A stretch of DNA of 64,000 bases from Actinomycetospora callitridis (GCF_028737265.1 NZ_JAQZAK010000012.1:62001-126000), one strand, 5' to 3'. Shown: positions 46,511 through 56,528, numbered from the stretch's first letter. Numbers and translations are program-made. Notes: generated from the letters alone by a model not told the origin.

Positions 46511-46645
46511 GGCGCGGATGCTCCCACGGTGCTCCGGACACGTTCGGGCGGCGGTCGCTTCCGGGCCCGTGGACAGGCACCATGGAGGCGACGACTGTCG
46601 TCCGCCCGGCGGACGGTCCGGTCGGAGACGAGGAGGACGGCATCG

Positions 46646-47068
46646 GTGGAGGACCGAGCACCGGTGCGCGCCGCACCGGCGACGGGATCCCCGGTGCCTC
46701 CTGCCGCCCCGGATCTCCCCGCAGACGGCCCCGACACCCCCGCTGACACCCCCGCGGCCCGGCCGTCGATCGCGGTCCGGGTGCTCGTCGCGGTGCTGGG
46801 CTTCTACCGGCGCTGGATCTCGCCGATGTTCCCGCCCTCGTGCCGCTTCCACCCCACCTGCAGCGCCTACGGGATCGACGCGCTGCGCACCCACGGGGTC
46901 GTGATCGGCACGGGGTTGACCCTGGTCAGGGTGGCCAAGTGCGCCCCCTGGCACCCTGGAGGCCTGGACCCGGTGCCACCCCGCGGGCACCGGACGTGGT
47001 GCGGGTGGCCCCGCCGCGCCACCGACACGGGGGCTGACCCCCACACCGAGGAGCGAGAGTCGTGCTGA
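46646..47068 (+). CDS. yidD: Membrane protein insertion efficiency factor YidD
   Basis: From GTG 46646 ([20 protein letters not shown]) the protein has 140 residues, with AGGAGG nine bases before it. The YidD core is [40 protein letters not shown] and [17 protein letters not shown]; the three conserved cysteines are present. The acidic, Pro-rich first 50 residues are an extension. It helps YidC insert membrane proteins. Its stop overlaps the yidC start region by 7 bases. Confidence 0.93.
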   Translation: MEDRAPVRAAPATGSPVPPAAPDLPADGPDTPADTPAARPSIAVRVLVAVLGFYRRWISPMFPPSCRFHPTCSAYGIDALRTHGVVIGTGLTLVRVAKCAPWHPGGLDPVPPRGHRTWCGWPRRATDTGADPHTEERESC

Positions 47069-48291
47069 ACTTCATCTACTACCCGGTGTCGGCCATCATG
47101 TGGTTCTGGCACGAGGTGTTCGGCTTCCTCCTCGGTCCCGCCAGTGGCCTCGGCTGGGCGCTGTCGGTGATCTTCCTCGTCTTCACGCTCCGGGCCCTGC
47201 TGATCAAGCCGTTCATCAGCCAGGTGCGCTCGATGCGCAAGATGCAGGAGTTCCAGCCGCAGATCAAGAAGCTGCAGGAGAAGTACAAGAACGACCGCAC
47301 CAAGCTCGCCGAGGAGATGCAGAAGCTCCAGAAGGAGCACGGGGTCAACCCCCTCGGCGGCTGTCTCCCCCTCCTGGTGCAGCTGCCGGTCTTCATCGGC
47401 CTGTTCCACGTGCTCCGCGGGTTCCAGCCGAACTACCCGTACAACTACGTCTTCGACCGCGCCGACATCGAGTCGTTCACCAACGCCGACATCTTCGGCG
47501 TGCGGCTGAACGAGGCGGTCGCCGGCGGGATGCAGTCGCTGGGCACCTTCAGCTTCAACTTCGGTGACTTCCAGGCCCACGTCCTGCCGGTGGCCCTCCC
47601 GCTGATGATCCTCGCGGCGGTCGCCACCCACTTCACCGCGCGCGTCTCGCAGCAGCACCAGAGCCCGGCGGCCGCGGCGAACCCGCAGGCGGCGATCATG
47701 GGCAAGATCACGATGTGGCTGTTCCCGGCCGGTCTGCTGGTCTTCGGTGTCTTCTTCCCGATCGCGATCCTCATCTACTTCCTGAGCCAGAACACCTGGA
47801 CGCTCACCCAGCAGTTCCTCATCTACCGCAAGATCGCCCGCGAGGAGGAGGAGAAGCGCGAGCAGGCGCGCGAGCAGCGTGACGCGCTCGCCCCGCGGCC
47901 CGGTCAGAAGCCGCAGCGCCAGCGCGCGGCGGACGCCGACGCCGACGTGAGCGACGACCTCGTGGCCGACGGCGAGGTCGTCGAGGGCCCCGCGCCCAGC
48001 GCCGCACCGAAGCCCGGCGCGAAGCCCGCCAACAAGAAGGCCGGAGGCGGCTCGGGCCGCCGTGCCCCCGGCAAGGTCGGACCCGCCCGCTCGGGCGGAC
48101 GGCAGACCTCGGGCAACGCCTCCCCCGGCAAGGTCGGGGCGAACGGCTCGGCGAACGGGTCCGGCAACGGCTCCCCCCACGGCTCCGCGAAGAACGGCGG
48201 CAAGGGCGGCGGCAACGGCGCGGGCGCCAAGAACGGACAGCTCGCGTCGTCGGGCCAGGGCAAGCGCCCGAACAACAAGAAGAAGAAGTAG
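47062..48291 (+). CDS. yidC: Membrane protein insertase YidC
   Basis: The 409-residue protein from GTG 47062 has the five core membrane segments, including [20 protein letters not shown] with the conserved Arg in the groove, [20 protein letters not shown] and [21 protein letters not shown] cytosolic coiled-coil hairpin ([20 protein letters not shown]) lies between. The C-terminal 130 residues are charged, Gly/Asn/Lys-rich ([20 protein letters not shown]) and probably contact ribosomes. It inserts inner-membrane proteins with or without Sec. Confidence 0.96.
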   Translation: MLNFIYYPVSAIMWFWHEVFGFLLGPASGLGWALSVIFLVFTLRALLIKPFISQVRSMRKMQEFQPQIKKLQEKYKNDRTKLAEEMQKLQKEHGVNPLGGCLPLLVQLPVFIGLFHVLRGFQPNYPYNYVFDRADIESFTNADIFGVRLNEAVAGGMQSLGTFSFNFGDFQAHVLPVALPLMILAAVATHFTARVSQQHQSPAAAANPQAAIMGKITMWLFPAGLLVFGVFFPIAILIYFLSQNTWTLTQQFLIYRKIAREEEEKREQAREQRDALAPRPGQKPQRQRAADADADVSDDLVADGEVVEGPAPSAAPKPGAKPANKKAGGGSGRRAPGKVGPARSGGRQTSGNASPGKVGANGSANGSGNGSPHGSAKNGGKGGGNGAGAKNGQLASSGQGKRPNNKKKK

Positions 48292-48300
48292 AGCCACGCG

Positions 48301-48318
48301 GACGGCCTCCGGGCCGTC
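48301..48318 (+). terminator. Short hairpin after yidC
   Basis: GACGGCC (48301-48307) and GGCCGTC (48312-48318) form a 7-bp stem nine bases beyond the yidC stop. It may end or weaken transcription before jag. Confidence 0.4.
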
Positions 48319-48440
48319 GCGACCCCGGCCCGACGCGCGTCACCCGCAGCGCGGACCGGACCACGAACCCGCACGCGCGCGACGGTCGGCGCGACGCGTG
48401 CCAGGAGAGGCCCCGGTGGGGCCCGGCGGAAGGAGACGGC

Positions 48441-49025
48441 GTGTCGGAGACGGTGACGTCGCAGGACCAGGACCAGGCGGAGGACCAGACCGGGGCGGAG
48501 GCCGGCGCGGAGACCGGGAGGCCCCCGGAGGACGCGTCGCGCGCGGAGCGCAGCTCGGAGGACCAGCTGGTCCGCGAGGGCGACATCGCGGGTGACTACC
48601 TCGAGCGGCTGCTCGACATCCTCGACTTCGACGGGGACATCGATCTCGACGTCGAGGCCGGGCGCGCCGTCGTCAGCGTGGACGGCGGCAAGGACCTCGA
48701 GAAGCTCGTCGGCGCCCGCGGCGACGTCCTCGAGGCGCTGCAGGAACTCACGCGCCTGGCGGTGCAGCAGTCGACCGGCACCCGCAACCGCCTCATGCTC
48801 GACGTCGCCGGCTGGCGCTCGCAGCGCCGGTCGGAGCTCACCGACCTCGGACGCACCGCCGCCTCGGAAGCGAAGGACACCGGGCACCTCCAGCGCCTAC
48901 GGCCCATGACGCCGTTCGAGCGCAAGATCGTGCACGACGCGGTGGCCGGGATCAGCGGGGTGCGCAGCGAGAGCGAGGGCGAGGAGCCCCGCCGTCGCGT
49001 CGTGGTCCACCCGACAGAAGGCTGA
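48441..49025 (+). CDS. jag: Jag/KhpB-type KH-R3H RNA-binding protein
   Basis: The 194-residue protein from GTG 48441 (VSETVTSQDQDQAEDQTGAE) has an acidic front part, a KH domain at about residues 50-120 (GDYLERLLDILDFDGDIDLD, GARGDVLEALQELTRLAVQQ) and an R3H domain with RPMTPFERKIVHDAVAGISG. The R-x-x-x-H core (ERKIVHDAV) binds single-stranded nucleic acid. It is always linked to yidC and rsmG. Confidence 0.94.
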   Translation: MSETVTSQDQDQAEDQTGAEAGAETGRPPEDASRAERSSEDQLVREGDIAGDYLERLLDILDFDGDIDLDVEAGRAVVSVDGGKDLEKLVGARGDVLEALQELTRLAVQQSTGTRNRLMLDVAGWRSQRRSELTDLGRTAASEAKDTGHLQRLRPMTPFERKIVHDAVAGISGVRSESEGEEPRRRVVVHPTEG

Positions 49026-49062
49026 GCACGCCGTGGCGCGCACGAGGGGTCCGGCTCCGGAC

Positions 49063-49076
49063 GTTCCACGTGGAAC
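49063..49076. promoter_or_regulatory. parS site upstream of rsmG
   Basis: GTTCCACGTGGAAC is a perfect palindrome and one of the recognised actinobacterial variants of the ParB-binding sequence. It lies seven bases before the rsmG ATG. Confidence 0.8.
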
Positions 49077-49082
49077 ACGGGC

Positions 49083-49874
49083 ATGAGCACCACCCGTGGG
49101 GAGTCCGCGGACGGGGCCGGCCCGGGCGAGCCGGCCCCGACCGCCGCCGGGGAGGTGCCCGCTCCGCCCGCGGCTGCGTCGGCGGTGTTCGGTGACCGCC
49201 TGGCGGCCGCGGAGCGCTACGTCGCGATGCTCGCCGGCCCCGGTCAGGACCAGGGCGTCATCGGCCCGCGCGAGCTCCCCCGCCTGTGGGAACGCCACGT
49301 GCTCAACAGCGCGGCGGTCGGCGAGGTCCTCCCGCTCGACGCCACCGTGGTCGACGTCGGTTCCGGCGCCGGACTCCCCGGCATCCCGCTGGCGCTCGCG
49401 CGCCCGGACCTCCACATCACGCTCCTCGAGCCGATGGCCCGCCGGGTGGCGTGGCTCGAGGAGGTGATCGCCGAGCTCGGGCTCCCGGTCGCCGTCGTCC
49501 GGGGCCGGGCCGAGGAGCGGGAGGCCCGCCGCCAGTGCGGGGAGAGCGACGTCGTCACGGCCCGCGCCGTGGCCCCGATGGGGCGACTGACCACCTGGAC
49601 GCTCCCTCTGGTGAGGCCGGGTGGGACCCTGGCGGCGATGAAGGGCGCGAGCGCCGCCGGTGAGGTGGAGCGCGACCTGAAGGAGATTCGCGCGGCGGGC
49701 GGGGAGGACCCCCGGGTGGTGCGGTGCGGCGTGGGAGACGCCGCCACCACCGTCGTGCTGGTAAGCCGGAGCGAGCGACGCGGCCCGTCCCCCGGTGCCG
49801 GACGCCGCGCACGCGGCAGGAAGGATCGAGCCCGTGACCGATCGACCGACGTCCGGCCGCACCGTTCCACGTGA
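49083..49874 (+). CDS. rsmG: 16S rRNA m7G527 methyltransferase RsmG
   Basis: The 263-residue protein starts MSTTRGESADGAGPGEPAPT. FGDRLAAAERYVAMLAGPGQ, LPRLWERHVLNSAAVGEVLP and VVDVGSGAGLPGIPLALARP are the family blocks, and VVTARAVAPMGRLTTWTLPL completes the SAM pocket. Loss of RsmG gives low-level streptomycin resistance in other bacteria. The basic tail ([20 protein letters not shown]) overlaps the first 41 bases of parA. Confidence 0.95.
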   Translation: MSTTRGESADGAGPGEPAPTAAGEVPAPPAAASAVFGDRLAAAERYVAMLAGPGQDQGVIGPRELPRLWERHVLNSAAVGEVLPLDATVVDVGSGAGLPGIPLALARPDLHITLLEPMARRVAWLEEVIAELGLPVAVVRGRAEEREARRQCGESDVVTARAVAPMGRLTTWTLPLVRPGGTLAAMKGASAAGEVERDLKEIRAAGGEDPRVVRCGVGDAATTVVLVSRSERRGPSPGAGRRARGRKDRARDRSTDVRPHRST

Positions 49875-50892
49875 AACCGCTCGCTCCGGCGAGCGCCCGT
49901 CCGCGGAGAAGGTCCGCGAGGCGGTCAGCGACGCCGCCGCGAGCGCCGGTGCCGGAGTGCTCGGCGCGGGTGAGGTGCTCTACCCGGGTGGCGACGAGGG
50001 GCTGACCCCGATCGCGGAGGAGGCCGCCCGTGCGGCGCGCGTCCTGCACCCCGAGGACCACCGTCTCCCCCGCCCCAGCGAGCGCCGGGTCATCACCGTC
50101 GCCAACCAGAAGGGCGGCGTCGGCAAGACCACCAGCGCCGTCAACCTCGCGGCCGCGCTCGCGCTGCACGGGGCCAGGGTGCTCCTGATCGACCTCGACC
50201 CCCAGGGCAACGCGAGCACGGCACTGGGCGTCGACCACCGCAGCGGGACGCCCTCGGTCTACGAGGTCCTCCTGGGCGAGATGACCATCGACGAGGCCGC
50301 CGCGGTCTGCGAGCGCTCCCCGGACCTGCTCTGCGTCCCGGCGACGATCGACCTCGCCGGCTCGGAGATCGAGCTCGTCTCGATGATGAACCGCGAGTCG
50401 CGGCTGAAGAACGCGCTGACCACCGAGGCGCTGGACCGGCTCGACGTCGACTACGTGCTCATCGACTGCCCGCCGTCGCTCGGGCTGCTCACGCTGAACG
50501 CGATGGTCGCGGCGCCCGAGATCCTCATCCCGATCCAGTGCGAGTACTACGCGCTCGAGGGCCTGAGCCAGCTCCTCAACAACATCGCGCTCGTGCAGTC
50601 GCACCTCAACCCGCGGCTGCACGTCTCGACGATCCTGCTGACGATGTACGACGGGCGCACCAAGCTCGCCGACCAGGTGACCTCCGAGGTGCGCACCCAC
50701 TTCGGCGAGGTCGTGCTCCGCACGGTCATCCCCCGCAGCGTCAAGGTGTCCGAGGCGCCCGGCTTCGGCCAGACCGTGCTGACCTACGACCCGGGCTCGC
50801 GCGGGGCCATGAGCTATCTCGACGCGGCCCGCGAGGTCGCCGCGCGCAGCGGTGTGCGTCGTCAGACCGAGGGTGCCGAGGGGGCGCGATGA
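49834..50892 (+). CDS. parA: Chromosome partition ATPase ParA
   Basis: From GTG 49834 ([20 protein letters not shown]) the protein has 352 residues; AGGAAGG lies upstream. The first 85 residues are a variable extension. [20 protein letters not shown] is the deviant Walker [17 protein letters not shown] the A' motif and [19 protein letters not shown] the B motif. It moves ParB-parS complexes of the origin region. A longer frame from ATG 49795 lacks a good site and family support. A parS site lies in its own 5' coding end. Confidence 0.95.
   Translation: MTDRPTSGRTVPRETARSGERPSAEKVREAVSDAAASAGAGVLGAGEVLYPGGDEGLTPIAEEAARAARVLHPEDHRLPRPSERRVITVANQKGGVGKTTSAVNLAAALALHGARVLLIDLDPQGNASTALGVDHRSGTPSVYEVLLGEMTIDEAAAVCERSPDLLCVPATIDLAGSEIELVSMMNRESRLKNALTTEALDRLDVDYVLIDCPPSLGLLTLNAMVAAPEILIPIQCEYYALEGLSQLLNNIALVQSHLNPRLHVSTILLTMYDGRTKLADQVTSEVRTHFGEVVLRTVIPRSVKVSEAPGFGQTVLTYDPGSRGAMSYLDAAREVAARSGVRRQTEGAEGAR
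49864..49877. promoter_or_regulatory. parS site in the rsmG-parA overlap
   Basis: GTTCCACGTGAAAC matches the parS consensus (one half GTTCCAC, the other GTGAAAC). It lies within the 41-base rsmG/parA overlap and its end, so it is coding in both. Confidence 0.8.
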
Positions 50893-52025
50893 GCGAGCGA
50901 CAGGACGCCGGGGGCCCGTCGACGATGAACGGACCCGCGCGCACCGAGCGGCGTGGCGGGCTGGGACGCGGTCTCGCCGCGCTCATCCCCACCGGCCCGC
51001 CGGAGGACGCCGCCCCCGCCCCGTCGCGGCACGGGCTCGGCAACCGCGCCGCCGACGTCGTCTTCGGCGCCCGACGGTCCGACGAGGAGCCCGGCGACCT
51101 CGCCACGACCGGTGATGGTTCCACGGGAAACACGGCGGACATCGCCGCCATGGTCCCGGGCGAGGCCTCGGGCGAGGTGGCCGGCGCGGTGTACCGCGAG
51201 GTGCGGATCGACGGGATCCGCCCCAACTCCCGGCAGCCGCGCCAGGTCTTCGACGAGGAGGCCCTCGTCGAGCTCGAGCACTCGATCCGCGAGTTCGGGC
51301 TCCTGCAGCCGATCGTGGTCCGCGAGCTCGCCGTGCCCGAGGCGGGTGCGGACGGCGGCCCGTCCCTCACCCACGAGCTCGTCATGGGCGAGCGGCGCTG
51401 GCGCGCCGCGCAGCGCGTGGGCCTGGAGCTCATCCCCGCGATCGTGCGGCACACGCCGGACGACACGCTCCTGCGGGACGCGCTGCTCGAGAACATCCAC
51501 CGGGCCCAGCTCAACCCGCTGGAGGAGGCGGCGGCCTACCAGCAGCTGCTCACCGAGTTCGACGTCACGCACGAGCAGCTCGCCGACCGCATCGGGCGCA
51601 GCCGCCCGGCCATCACCAACACCATCCGCCTGCTGCGGCTGCCCGTGGCGGTGCAGCGCCGGGTCGCGGCGGGCGTGCTGTCCGCGGGCCACGCGCGGGC
51701 GCTGCTCGGTCTCGAGGACCCGGGCGCGCAGGAGGAGCTGGCGGCCCGCATCGTCGCCGAGGGGCTCTCGGTGCGCGCGGCGGAGGAGGCCGTCACGCTC
51801 GCGCGCGGCGGCACGCCGAACGCGGGCAAGCGGGCACCGGCGCGCAAGCCGATGCACGCGCCGGGACTCCAGGACCTGGCCGAGCGGCTCTCCGACACGT
51901 TCGACACCCGCGTGAAGGTCGAGCTCGGCCAGCGCAAGGGACGGATCGTCGTCGAGTTCGGCTCGGTGGACGATCTGGAGCGCATCGCGCGCCTGATGGG
52001 TCGGGACCCCTCCTCGGGCTCCTGA
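50889..52025 (+). CDS. parB: Centromere-binding protein ParB
   Basis: The 378-residue protein starts [20 protein letters not shown]; its ATG overlaps the parA stop (ATGA). [16 protein letters not shown] near the N-terminus is the ParA-contact sequence. [20 protein letters not shown] begins the CTPase/ParB-N domain, with [20 protein letters not shown] (GERRxRA box), then the [23 protein letters not shown]. The C-terminal dimer domain ends [20 protein letters not shown]. It spreads from parS as a CTP-dependent clamp. Confidence 0.96.
   Translation: MSERQDAGGPSTMNGPARTERRGGLGRGLAALIPTGPPEDAAPAPSRHGLGNRAADVVFGARRSDEEPGDLATTGDGSTGNTADIAAMVPGEASGEVAGAVYREVRIDGIRPNSRQPRQVFDEEALVELEHSIREFGLLQPIVVRELAVPEAGADGGPSLTHELVMGERRWRAAQRVGLELIPAIVRHTPDDTLLRDALLENIHRAQLNPLEEAAAYQQLLTEFDVTHEQLADRIGRSRPAITNTIRLLRLPVAVQRRVAAGVLSAGHARALLGLEDPGAQEELAARIVAEGLSVRAAEEAVTLARGGTPNAGKRAPARKPMHAPGLQDLAERLSDTFDTRVKVELGQRKGRIVVEFGSVDDLERIARLMGRDPSSGS
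51118..51131. promoter_or_regulatory. parS-like site inside parB
   Basis: GTTCCACGGGAAAC lies in the linker-coding part of parB. It has the same central G for T as the copy downstream of gyrB. Confidence 0.55.
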
Positions 52026-52049
52026 CCTCGGGGGTGGTCGGCGGGGCCC

Positions 52050-52089
52050 TCTCCGTCGATCTGGGGGCGCCCTGAGATCGACGGAGAGA
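52050..52089 (+). terminator. Terminator after parB
   Basis: CTCTCCGTCGATC (52050-52062) and GATCGACGGAGAG (52077-52089) form a perfect 13-bp stem around a 14-base loop, 25 bases after the parB stop. It separates the parAB operon from the GNAT gene. Confidence 0.75.
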
Positions 52090-52223
52090 CCGGGCGCCTG
52101 GTCGGGGCCGCGTCATCGCACGACACGAGAGGTGGTCGTCCGGACGGGCGACCCCGTGATCGGGACCCGGCGAACCGGGCACCGTATCCTCTCGGACGAA
52201 GACGGTCGGGGAAGGCGGGTCGC

Positions 52224-52907
52224 GTGTCGCGGAGCTGTGTCGGGGTCACTCTCGACAACATCGAGGAGCTGCCCAAGCAGTGTCGGCGCTGCGTGTACTG
52301 GGAGATCCCGCCGCACCTGAGCGACCAGGCCGAGGAGTTCGGCACGGTCGAGCTCGAGAAGGAGGCCTGGGTCTCCGGCGTCCTGCTCGAGTGGGGCTCC
52401 TGCGGGCGGATCGCCCACGTCGACGGCGTCCCGGCCGGCTTCGCGTTCTTCGCGCCGCCCAACGTGGTGCCGCGCGCCGCGGCGTTCCCCACGTCGCCGG
52501 TCTCCGCGGACGCGGTCCTGCTGTGCGGCGTGCACGTGATGCCGGACTTCGCCGGCGAGGGCATCGGCCGCCTGCTCGTCCAGGACGTCGTGCGCGACCT
52601 GACCCGCCGCGGCGTCAAGGCCGTCGAGGCGTTCGGTGACGACGCCGAGCGCCCCCGCGCCGAGGCCCACGGTCGCACCGAGCGCGGCACACCGACCTGC
52701 GTGCTGCCGGCGGCGTTCCTGCGCAACGTCGGCTTCAAGACCGTGGCGCCGCACGCACGCTGGCCGCGGCTGCGCTACGAGATGCAGACCGGCTTCAACT
52801 GGAAGGAGGACGTCGAGGCCGCCATCGCCCAGCTGCTGGGCTCGGTGACGATCTCGACGGCCCCGGCGGCGTCGCCGCAGCCCGCACGGGTGTGCTCGGG
52901 GTCCTGA
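52224..52907 (+). CDS. GNAT family acetyltransferase
   Basis: The 227-residue protein from GTG 52224 starts VSRSCVGVTLDNIEELPKQC. The acetyl-CoA loop lies in CGVHVMPDFAGEGIGRLLVQ (Q/R-x-x-G-x-G/A type: AGEGIGR). The N-terminal CRRCVYWE could bind a metal. FLRNVGFKTVAPHARWPRLR ends the fold. It corresponds in place to the Rv3916c gene near cwlM in M. tuberculosis, though its strand and exact relation are inferred. The substrate is unknown. Confidence 0.85.
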   Translation: MSRSCVGVTLDNIEELPKQCRRCVYWEIPPHLSDQAEEFGTVELEKEAWVSGVLLEWGSCGRIAHVDGVPAGFAFFAPPNVVPRAAAFPTSPVSADAVLLCGVHVMPDFAGEGIGRLLVQDVVRDLTRRGVKAVEAFGDDAERPRAEAHGRTERGTPTCVLPAAFLRNVGFKTVAPHARWPRLRYEMQTGFNWKEDVEAAIAQLLGSVTISTAPAASPQPARVCSGS

Positions 52908-52917
52908 CCGACCTCCC

Positions 52918-52952
52918 GGCCCGCCGGGGGTGGCTCACACCCCGGCGGGGCG
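52918..52952. terminator. Bidirectional terminator between GNAT gene and cwlM
   Basis: CCGCCGGGG (52921-52929) and CCCCGGCGG (52940-52948) form a strong stem between the two convergent genes. Its right arm overlaps the last codons of cwlM. Confidence 0.65.
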
Positions 52953-54092
52953 GTTGCTCTCGCGCTGGAGGACCTCGGCCCAGGTGAAGGTGCCGGTGGG
53001 CTTGTCGTCCTGGCCGAGCAGGTAGAGCCGCTTGACCGCGACGAGGATGCCCTCGGCGACGACGTCCCGGAAGCCGGGGTCGAGCAGCGCGGCGCGGTCG
53101 CGCTCGTTGGTGAGGTAGCCCATCTCGACGCGCACCGCGGGCATGCGCGTGAGACGCAGCAGCTCCCAGGGCCGCGGGTGCACGCCGCAGTCGAGCATGC
53201 GGGTGCGGGCGAGCAGCTCGCGGTGGATGAAGCCCGCGAGCGCCTCGCCCACCGTGGAGGTGGCGCCCGTGCCGGTGCCGAAGTGGAACGCGGCGAGGCC
53301 GTTGGCGGCGGGGCTCGCGTTGGCGTCGACGTGCAGCGAGAGCACGACGTCGGCACCCGCGGAGTTCGCGAAGCCGGCGCGCTCGGCGTCGGTCGGGCAG
53401 TCGTTCGGGCCGTGGGAGAGCAGCGCCTCCATGCCGGCGGCGGCCATGCGGCCCTCGAGGCGGCGGCCGATGTCGTCGACCAGCCCCGCCTCGGTGATGG
53501 CGTCGGCCCCGCTGCCCACGGACACGCCGCGGTCGGCGCCGCCGTGGCCCGGGTCGATGACGATGCGCTTGCCCGAGAGCCGGGGGCCGGCGCGGTGCAG
53601 GCGCTCCTGCTCGCGCAGCAGGCCCGGGCGGCCACCGGTGACCTTGCGGCCGAGGTAGCCGAGGTGACGCAGCGTGCGGGGCCCGCACATGCCGTCGGGG
53701 CTCATGCCGTAGTCGCGCTGGAAGCCGCGCAGGGCCTGCTCGGTCTGCCGGCCGAACACGCCGTCGGCGCGCCCGGAGTCGTAGCCGAGCTCCAGGAGTC
53801 GCTCCTGGAGGGCGAAGACGTCGTCCCCTGTGAGGGGGGACGCGGCGTTGAGCAGCAGCATCCGGTCGCCCAGGGCCCAGCGCGCGTCGCGCAGGGCGCG
53901 GTACGTGGCGGGCCCGACGATGCCGTCGGTGATCAGGCCACGGCGCTGCTGGAAGATGCGGACGGCGTGCTCGAGCTGCTCGTCGAACAGCACCGGGCCG
54001 GGGCCCGTGGGCTCCACGATGCCGAGCGCCTCCAGTGCTGCGCGGACCTCGGCGACCGGCGGGCCGGCGTCACCGCGGCTCAGCAGCTGCAT
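52935..54092 (-). CDS. cwlM: CwlM-type amidase-fold protein with two PG-binding domains
   Basis: From ATG 54092 (MQLLSRGDAGPPVAEVRAAL) the protein has 385 residues. Two peptidoglycan-binding repeats (FDEQLEHAVRIFQQRRGLIT, FGRQTEQALRGFQRDYGMSP) precede an amidase_3 domain with metal ligands in VIDPGHGGADRG, LSLHVDANAS and VEMGYLTNERDRAALLD. There is no signal peptide, as for mycobacterial CwlM, which acts in the cytosol as a regulator of MurA rather than as an exported amidase. GGGAG lies upstream of the start. Confidence 0.93.
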   Translation of the reverse strand: MQLLSRGDAGPPVAEVRAALEALGIVEPTGPGPVLFDEQLEHAVRIFQQRRGLITDGIVGPATYRALRDARWALGDRMLLLNAASPLTGDDVFALQERLLELGYDSGRADGVFGRQTEQALRGFQRDYGMSPDGMCGPRTLRHLGYLGRKVTGGRPGLLREQERLHRAGPRLSGKRIVIDPGHGGADRGVSVGSGADAITEAGLVDDIGRRLEGRMAAAGMEALLSHGPNDCPTDAERAGFANSAGADVVLSLHVDANASPAANGLAAFHFGTGTGATSTVGEALAGFIHRELLARTRMLDCGVHPRPWELLRLTRMPAVRVEMGYLTNERDRAALLDPGFRDVVAEGILVAVKRLYLLGQDDKPTGTFTWAEVLQRESNRPAGV

Positions 54093-54244
54093 GCAGTTCG
54101 CTCCCGATCGTCGCGCCCGGGGGCCGGGCGCCAGGTGTGGTCGCACTTCACTGGCGCCTCATTGTGCCCTGCCGGGACCGTCCCGCCGCGCAGCGGGGCG
54201 CCGCGGGGGGTCACGGTCGGGCCACGACGGGCGGACACGCCCAA

Positions 54245-54282
54245 GCGCCGGGCGGCCGCCACGGAGGGCGGCCCCCCGGCGC
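54245..54282 (-). terminator. Terminator after trxA
   Basis: GCGCCGGG (54245-54252) pairs with CCCGGCGC (54275-54282), and GGCCGCC with GGCGGCC inside, giving a long GC stem 40 bases downstream of the trxA stop. Confidence 0.65.
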
Positions 54283-54321
54283 CGGTGCGACGAGCGGCAG
54301 CGATCAGACCGACGTGGACCG

Positions 54322-54648
54322 TCAGGCCAGGACGTCGGAGAGGTCGTCGAGCAGGACCGACTTCGGCTTGGCGCCGACGATCTGCTTGACCGGCTTGCCG
54401 TCCTGGAAGACGAGCAGCGTCGGGATCGACATGACCTGGTAGTCCCGCGCCGTGGCCGGGTTCTGGTCGATGTCGAGCTTGGCCACCGTCAGCTTGTCGC
54501 CGTGCTCCGCGGCGATCTCCTCCAGCACCGGGGCGACCATCTTGCAGGGGCCGCACCAGGTGGCCCAGAAGTCGACGACGACGGGCTTGTCGCTGCCGAG
54601 CACCTGGTCGGCGAAAGTGGCGTCGGTGACGTTCACGGGGGCGCTCAT
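54322..54648 (-). CDS. trxA: Thioredoxin
   Basis: The 108-residue protein starts [20 protein letters not shown] at ATG 54648, after [26 protein letters not shown] carries the W-C-G-P-C site, and the cis-Pro is in [13 protein letters not shown]. It is reduced by TrxB, encoded 37 bases upstream in the same direction, and serves reductases such as arsenate reductase of the thioredoxin-linked type. The longer open frame upstream is a shadow. Confidence 0.97.
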   Translation of the reverse strand: MSAPVNVTDATFADQVLGSDKPVVVDFWATWCGPCKMVAPVLEEIAAEHGDKLTVAKLDIDQNPATARDYQVMSIPTLLVFQDGKPVKQIVGAKPKSVLLDDLSDVLA

Positions 54649-54685
54649 GCGCTGGTTTCCTTCCGGTGGAGCGGGTCGAACGGGA

Positions 54686-55792
54686 TCAGGAGGGAGCGGG
54701 AACGGCGTCTCCGGCGGGCTCGGGGGATCCCTCGTCCACCGAACCACCGTTGCTGCGCGGGGTGTCGGAGCCCCCGGTCGAGGCGCCGATCGAGGCCAGG
54801 CCGTCCACCTGCCCACCGTCCACCCCGGGGGTGGGCGGCGGGGCGGTGTCGACGGCCGCGTCGGCGGTCTCGGCGAGCCAGCGCTCGGCGTCGAGCGACG
54901 CCTGGCAGCCGCTGCCGGCCGCGGTGATGGCCTGGCGGTAGGTGTGGTCGACGAGGTCCCCACAGGCGAAGACGCCGGGGATGTTGGTGCCGGTGCCGGG
55001 CAGCGCCACGCGGACGTAGCCCTCGTCGTCGGTGTCGACGACGTCGCGGACGAGCCCGGAGCGCGGGTCGTGGCCCACGGCGACGAAGAAGCCGGTCACG
55101 GCCAGCGTCTCCTCCTCGCCGGTGACGGTGTCGCGCACCCGCACACCCTCGACGGTCGTGTCGCCGAGGACCTCCTCGACCACCGTGTTCGTCCGGATGG
55201 TGATCTTCGGGTCCTGGCGCGCACGCTCCAGCATGATCCCGGAGGCCCGGAACTCGCTGCGCCGGTGCAGGATCGTGACCGAGCTGGCGAACCGGGAGAG
55301 GAAGGTGGCTTCCTCCATCGCGGAGTCGCCGCCGCCGACCACGACGATGTCGTGGTCGCGGAAGAAGAAGCCGTCACAGGTCGCACAGGCGCTCACGCCG
55401 CGCCCCAGCAGCTTCTGCTCGCCGGGAACGCCCAGGTAGCGGGCCTGCGCGCCCATCGCCAGGATGACCGCCTTCGCGCGGTGGTCGGTGCCGTTGACAC
55501 GCACCGACTTCACGTCGCCGGTGAGGTCGAGGGACTCGACGTCCTCCGGCCGCAGCTGCGCGCCGAAGCGCTCCGCCTGGCGTCGCATGCGGTCCATGAG
55601 CTCGGGGCCCTGGATCTCGTCCGCGAAGCCCGGGTAGTTCTCGACTCCCGTCGTGGTCATCAGGGCGCCGCCGAACTGGCTGCCCTCGAAGACCACCACG
55701 TCGAGCTGGGCGCGCGAGGAGTACACCGCGGCGGTGTACCCGGCCGGTCCCGAGCCCACGATGATGACGTCGTGGATGGTCTGGTCGCTCAC
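54686..55792 (-). CDS. trxB: Thioredoxin reductase with long C-terminal tail
   Basis: From GTG 55792 ([20 protein letters not shown]) the enzyme has 368 residues. [20 protein letters not shown] is the FAD site, [10 protein letters not shown] the redox Cxx[21 protein letters not shown] the NADPH site, and [20 protein letters not shown] the closing FAD block. After the usual end (DAERWLAE) a 55-residue tail rich in Pro, Gly, Ser and Asp follows, which is not part of the standard enzyme. It passes NADPH electrons to TrxA. Confidence 0.95.
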   Translation of the reverse strand: MSDQTIHDVIIVGSGPAGYTAAVYSSRAQLDVVVFEGSQFGGALMTTTGVENYPGFADEIQGPELMDRMRRQAERFGAQLRPEDVESLDLTGDVKSVRVNGTDHRAKAVILAMGAQARYLGVPGEQKLLGRGVSACATCDGFFFRDHDIVVVGGGDSAMEEATFLSRFASSVTILHRRSEFRASGIMLERARQDPKITIRTNTVVEEVLGDTTVEGVRVRDTVTGEEETLAVTGFFVAVGHDPRSGLVRDVVDTDDEGYVRVALPGTGTNIPGVFACGDLVDHTYRQAITAAGSGCQASLDAERWLAETADAAVDTAPPPTPGVDGGQVDGLASIGASTGGSDTPRSNGGSVDEGSPEPAGDAVPAPS

Positions 55793-55841
55793 GTGTGCGT
55801 CAACGCCCGGGACGGCCACAGGATTCCCCGTGCGGTGCCGC

Positions 55842-56528
55842 TCACCGGCCGACGAGCGTGTCGGACAGGGTGAGCGGTGCCCCGGCCGCGCAACCGGGCT
55901 CCACGACGAGCACCCGGAACCGGGCGGCCACCCCGGTGGGCAGCACGAACAGCACGCCCGCCCGGCCGTCCACGACGACCTGGCGTGCGCCGACCGGTCG
56001 AGAGCCGGCGGGGACCCCGTGCGCCCCCAGGCAGCCCGCGAGTCGTCCCGGATCGCCGAGCGGTCCGTAGTCGGAGCGGCCCAGACCGGCCCGCAGCGCC
56101 GACGGCCCGTCGCCCCCGGCCAGGACGGGCACCTCGGGGGCCGGGGTGGTCGGCAGGGCGCTCGGGGCCGGGGCACCGGCCGGCGCCGTGGTGGTGAGCA
56201 CCCCGACGAGGACCGCCGCGACCACGGCGGCGGCCGCGACGAGGACCAGGACGGTGCGTCGGCCCGTCCGCCGGCCCGGGCCGGGCGAGTCGGCGGTGGT
56301 CGGTCCGGGTGTGTCGGCGGGCACCCCGCCGCGCTCGGCCGCGAGGGCGGCGTCGATGTCGGCGAGCAGGCCGGAGGGCATCGGTGGCGTGCGCTCGCCG
56401 TACGCGGCGAGATCGGCGCGCGTGCGGGCCAGCGCGGTGGCCACGGCGGGGTCCTCCGGGTCGGGCAGGTCGGGCAGGTCGGGCGGCTCGCCTGCGCGGT
56501 CGTCGGCGGCGTGCTGGTCGTCGGTCAC
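55842..56528 (-). CDS. Putative SigM-associated membrane anti-sigma factor
   Basis: The 228-residue protein starts [20 protein letters not shown]. An acidic cytosolic part (residues 1-85, with [20 protein letters not shown]) is followed by one membrane segment ([20 protein letters not shown]) and an outer domain with [20 protein letters not shown]. The ATG overlaps the sigM stop (ATGA). The layout matches the SigM anti-sigma gene Rv3912, but I see no zinc-binding H-x3-C-x2-C motif. Confidence 0.75.
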   Translation of the reverse strand: MTDDQHAADDRAGEPPDLPDLPDPEDPAVATALARTRADLAAYGERTPPMPSGLLADIDAALAAERGGVPADTPGPTTADSPGPGRRTGRRTVLVLVAAAAVVAAVLVGVLTTTAPAGAPAPSALPTTPAPEVPVLAGGDGPSALRAGLGRSDYGPLGDPGRLAGCLGAHGVPAGSRPVGARQVVVDGRAGVLFVLPTGVAARFRVLVVEPGCAAGAPLTLSDTLVGR

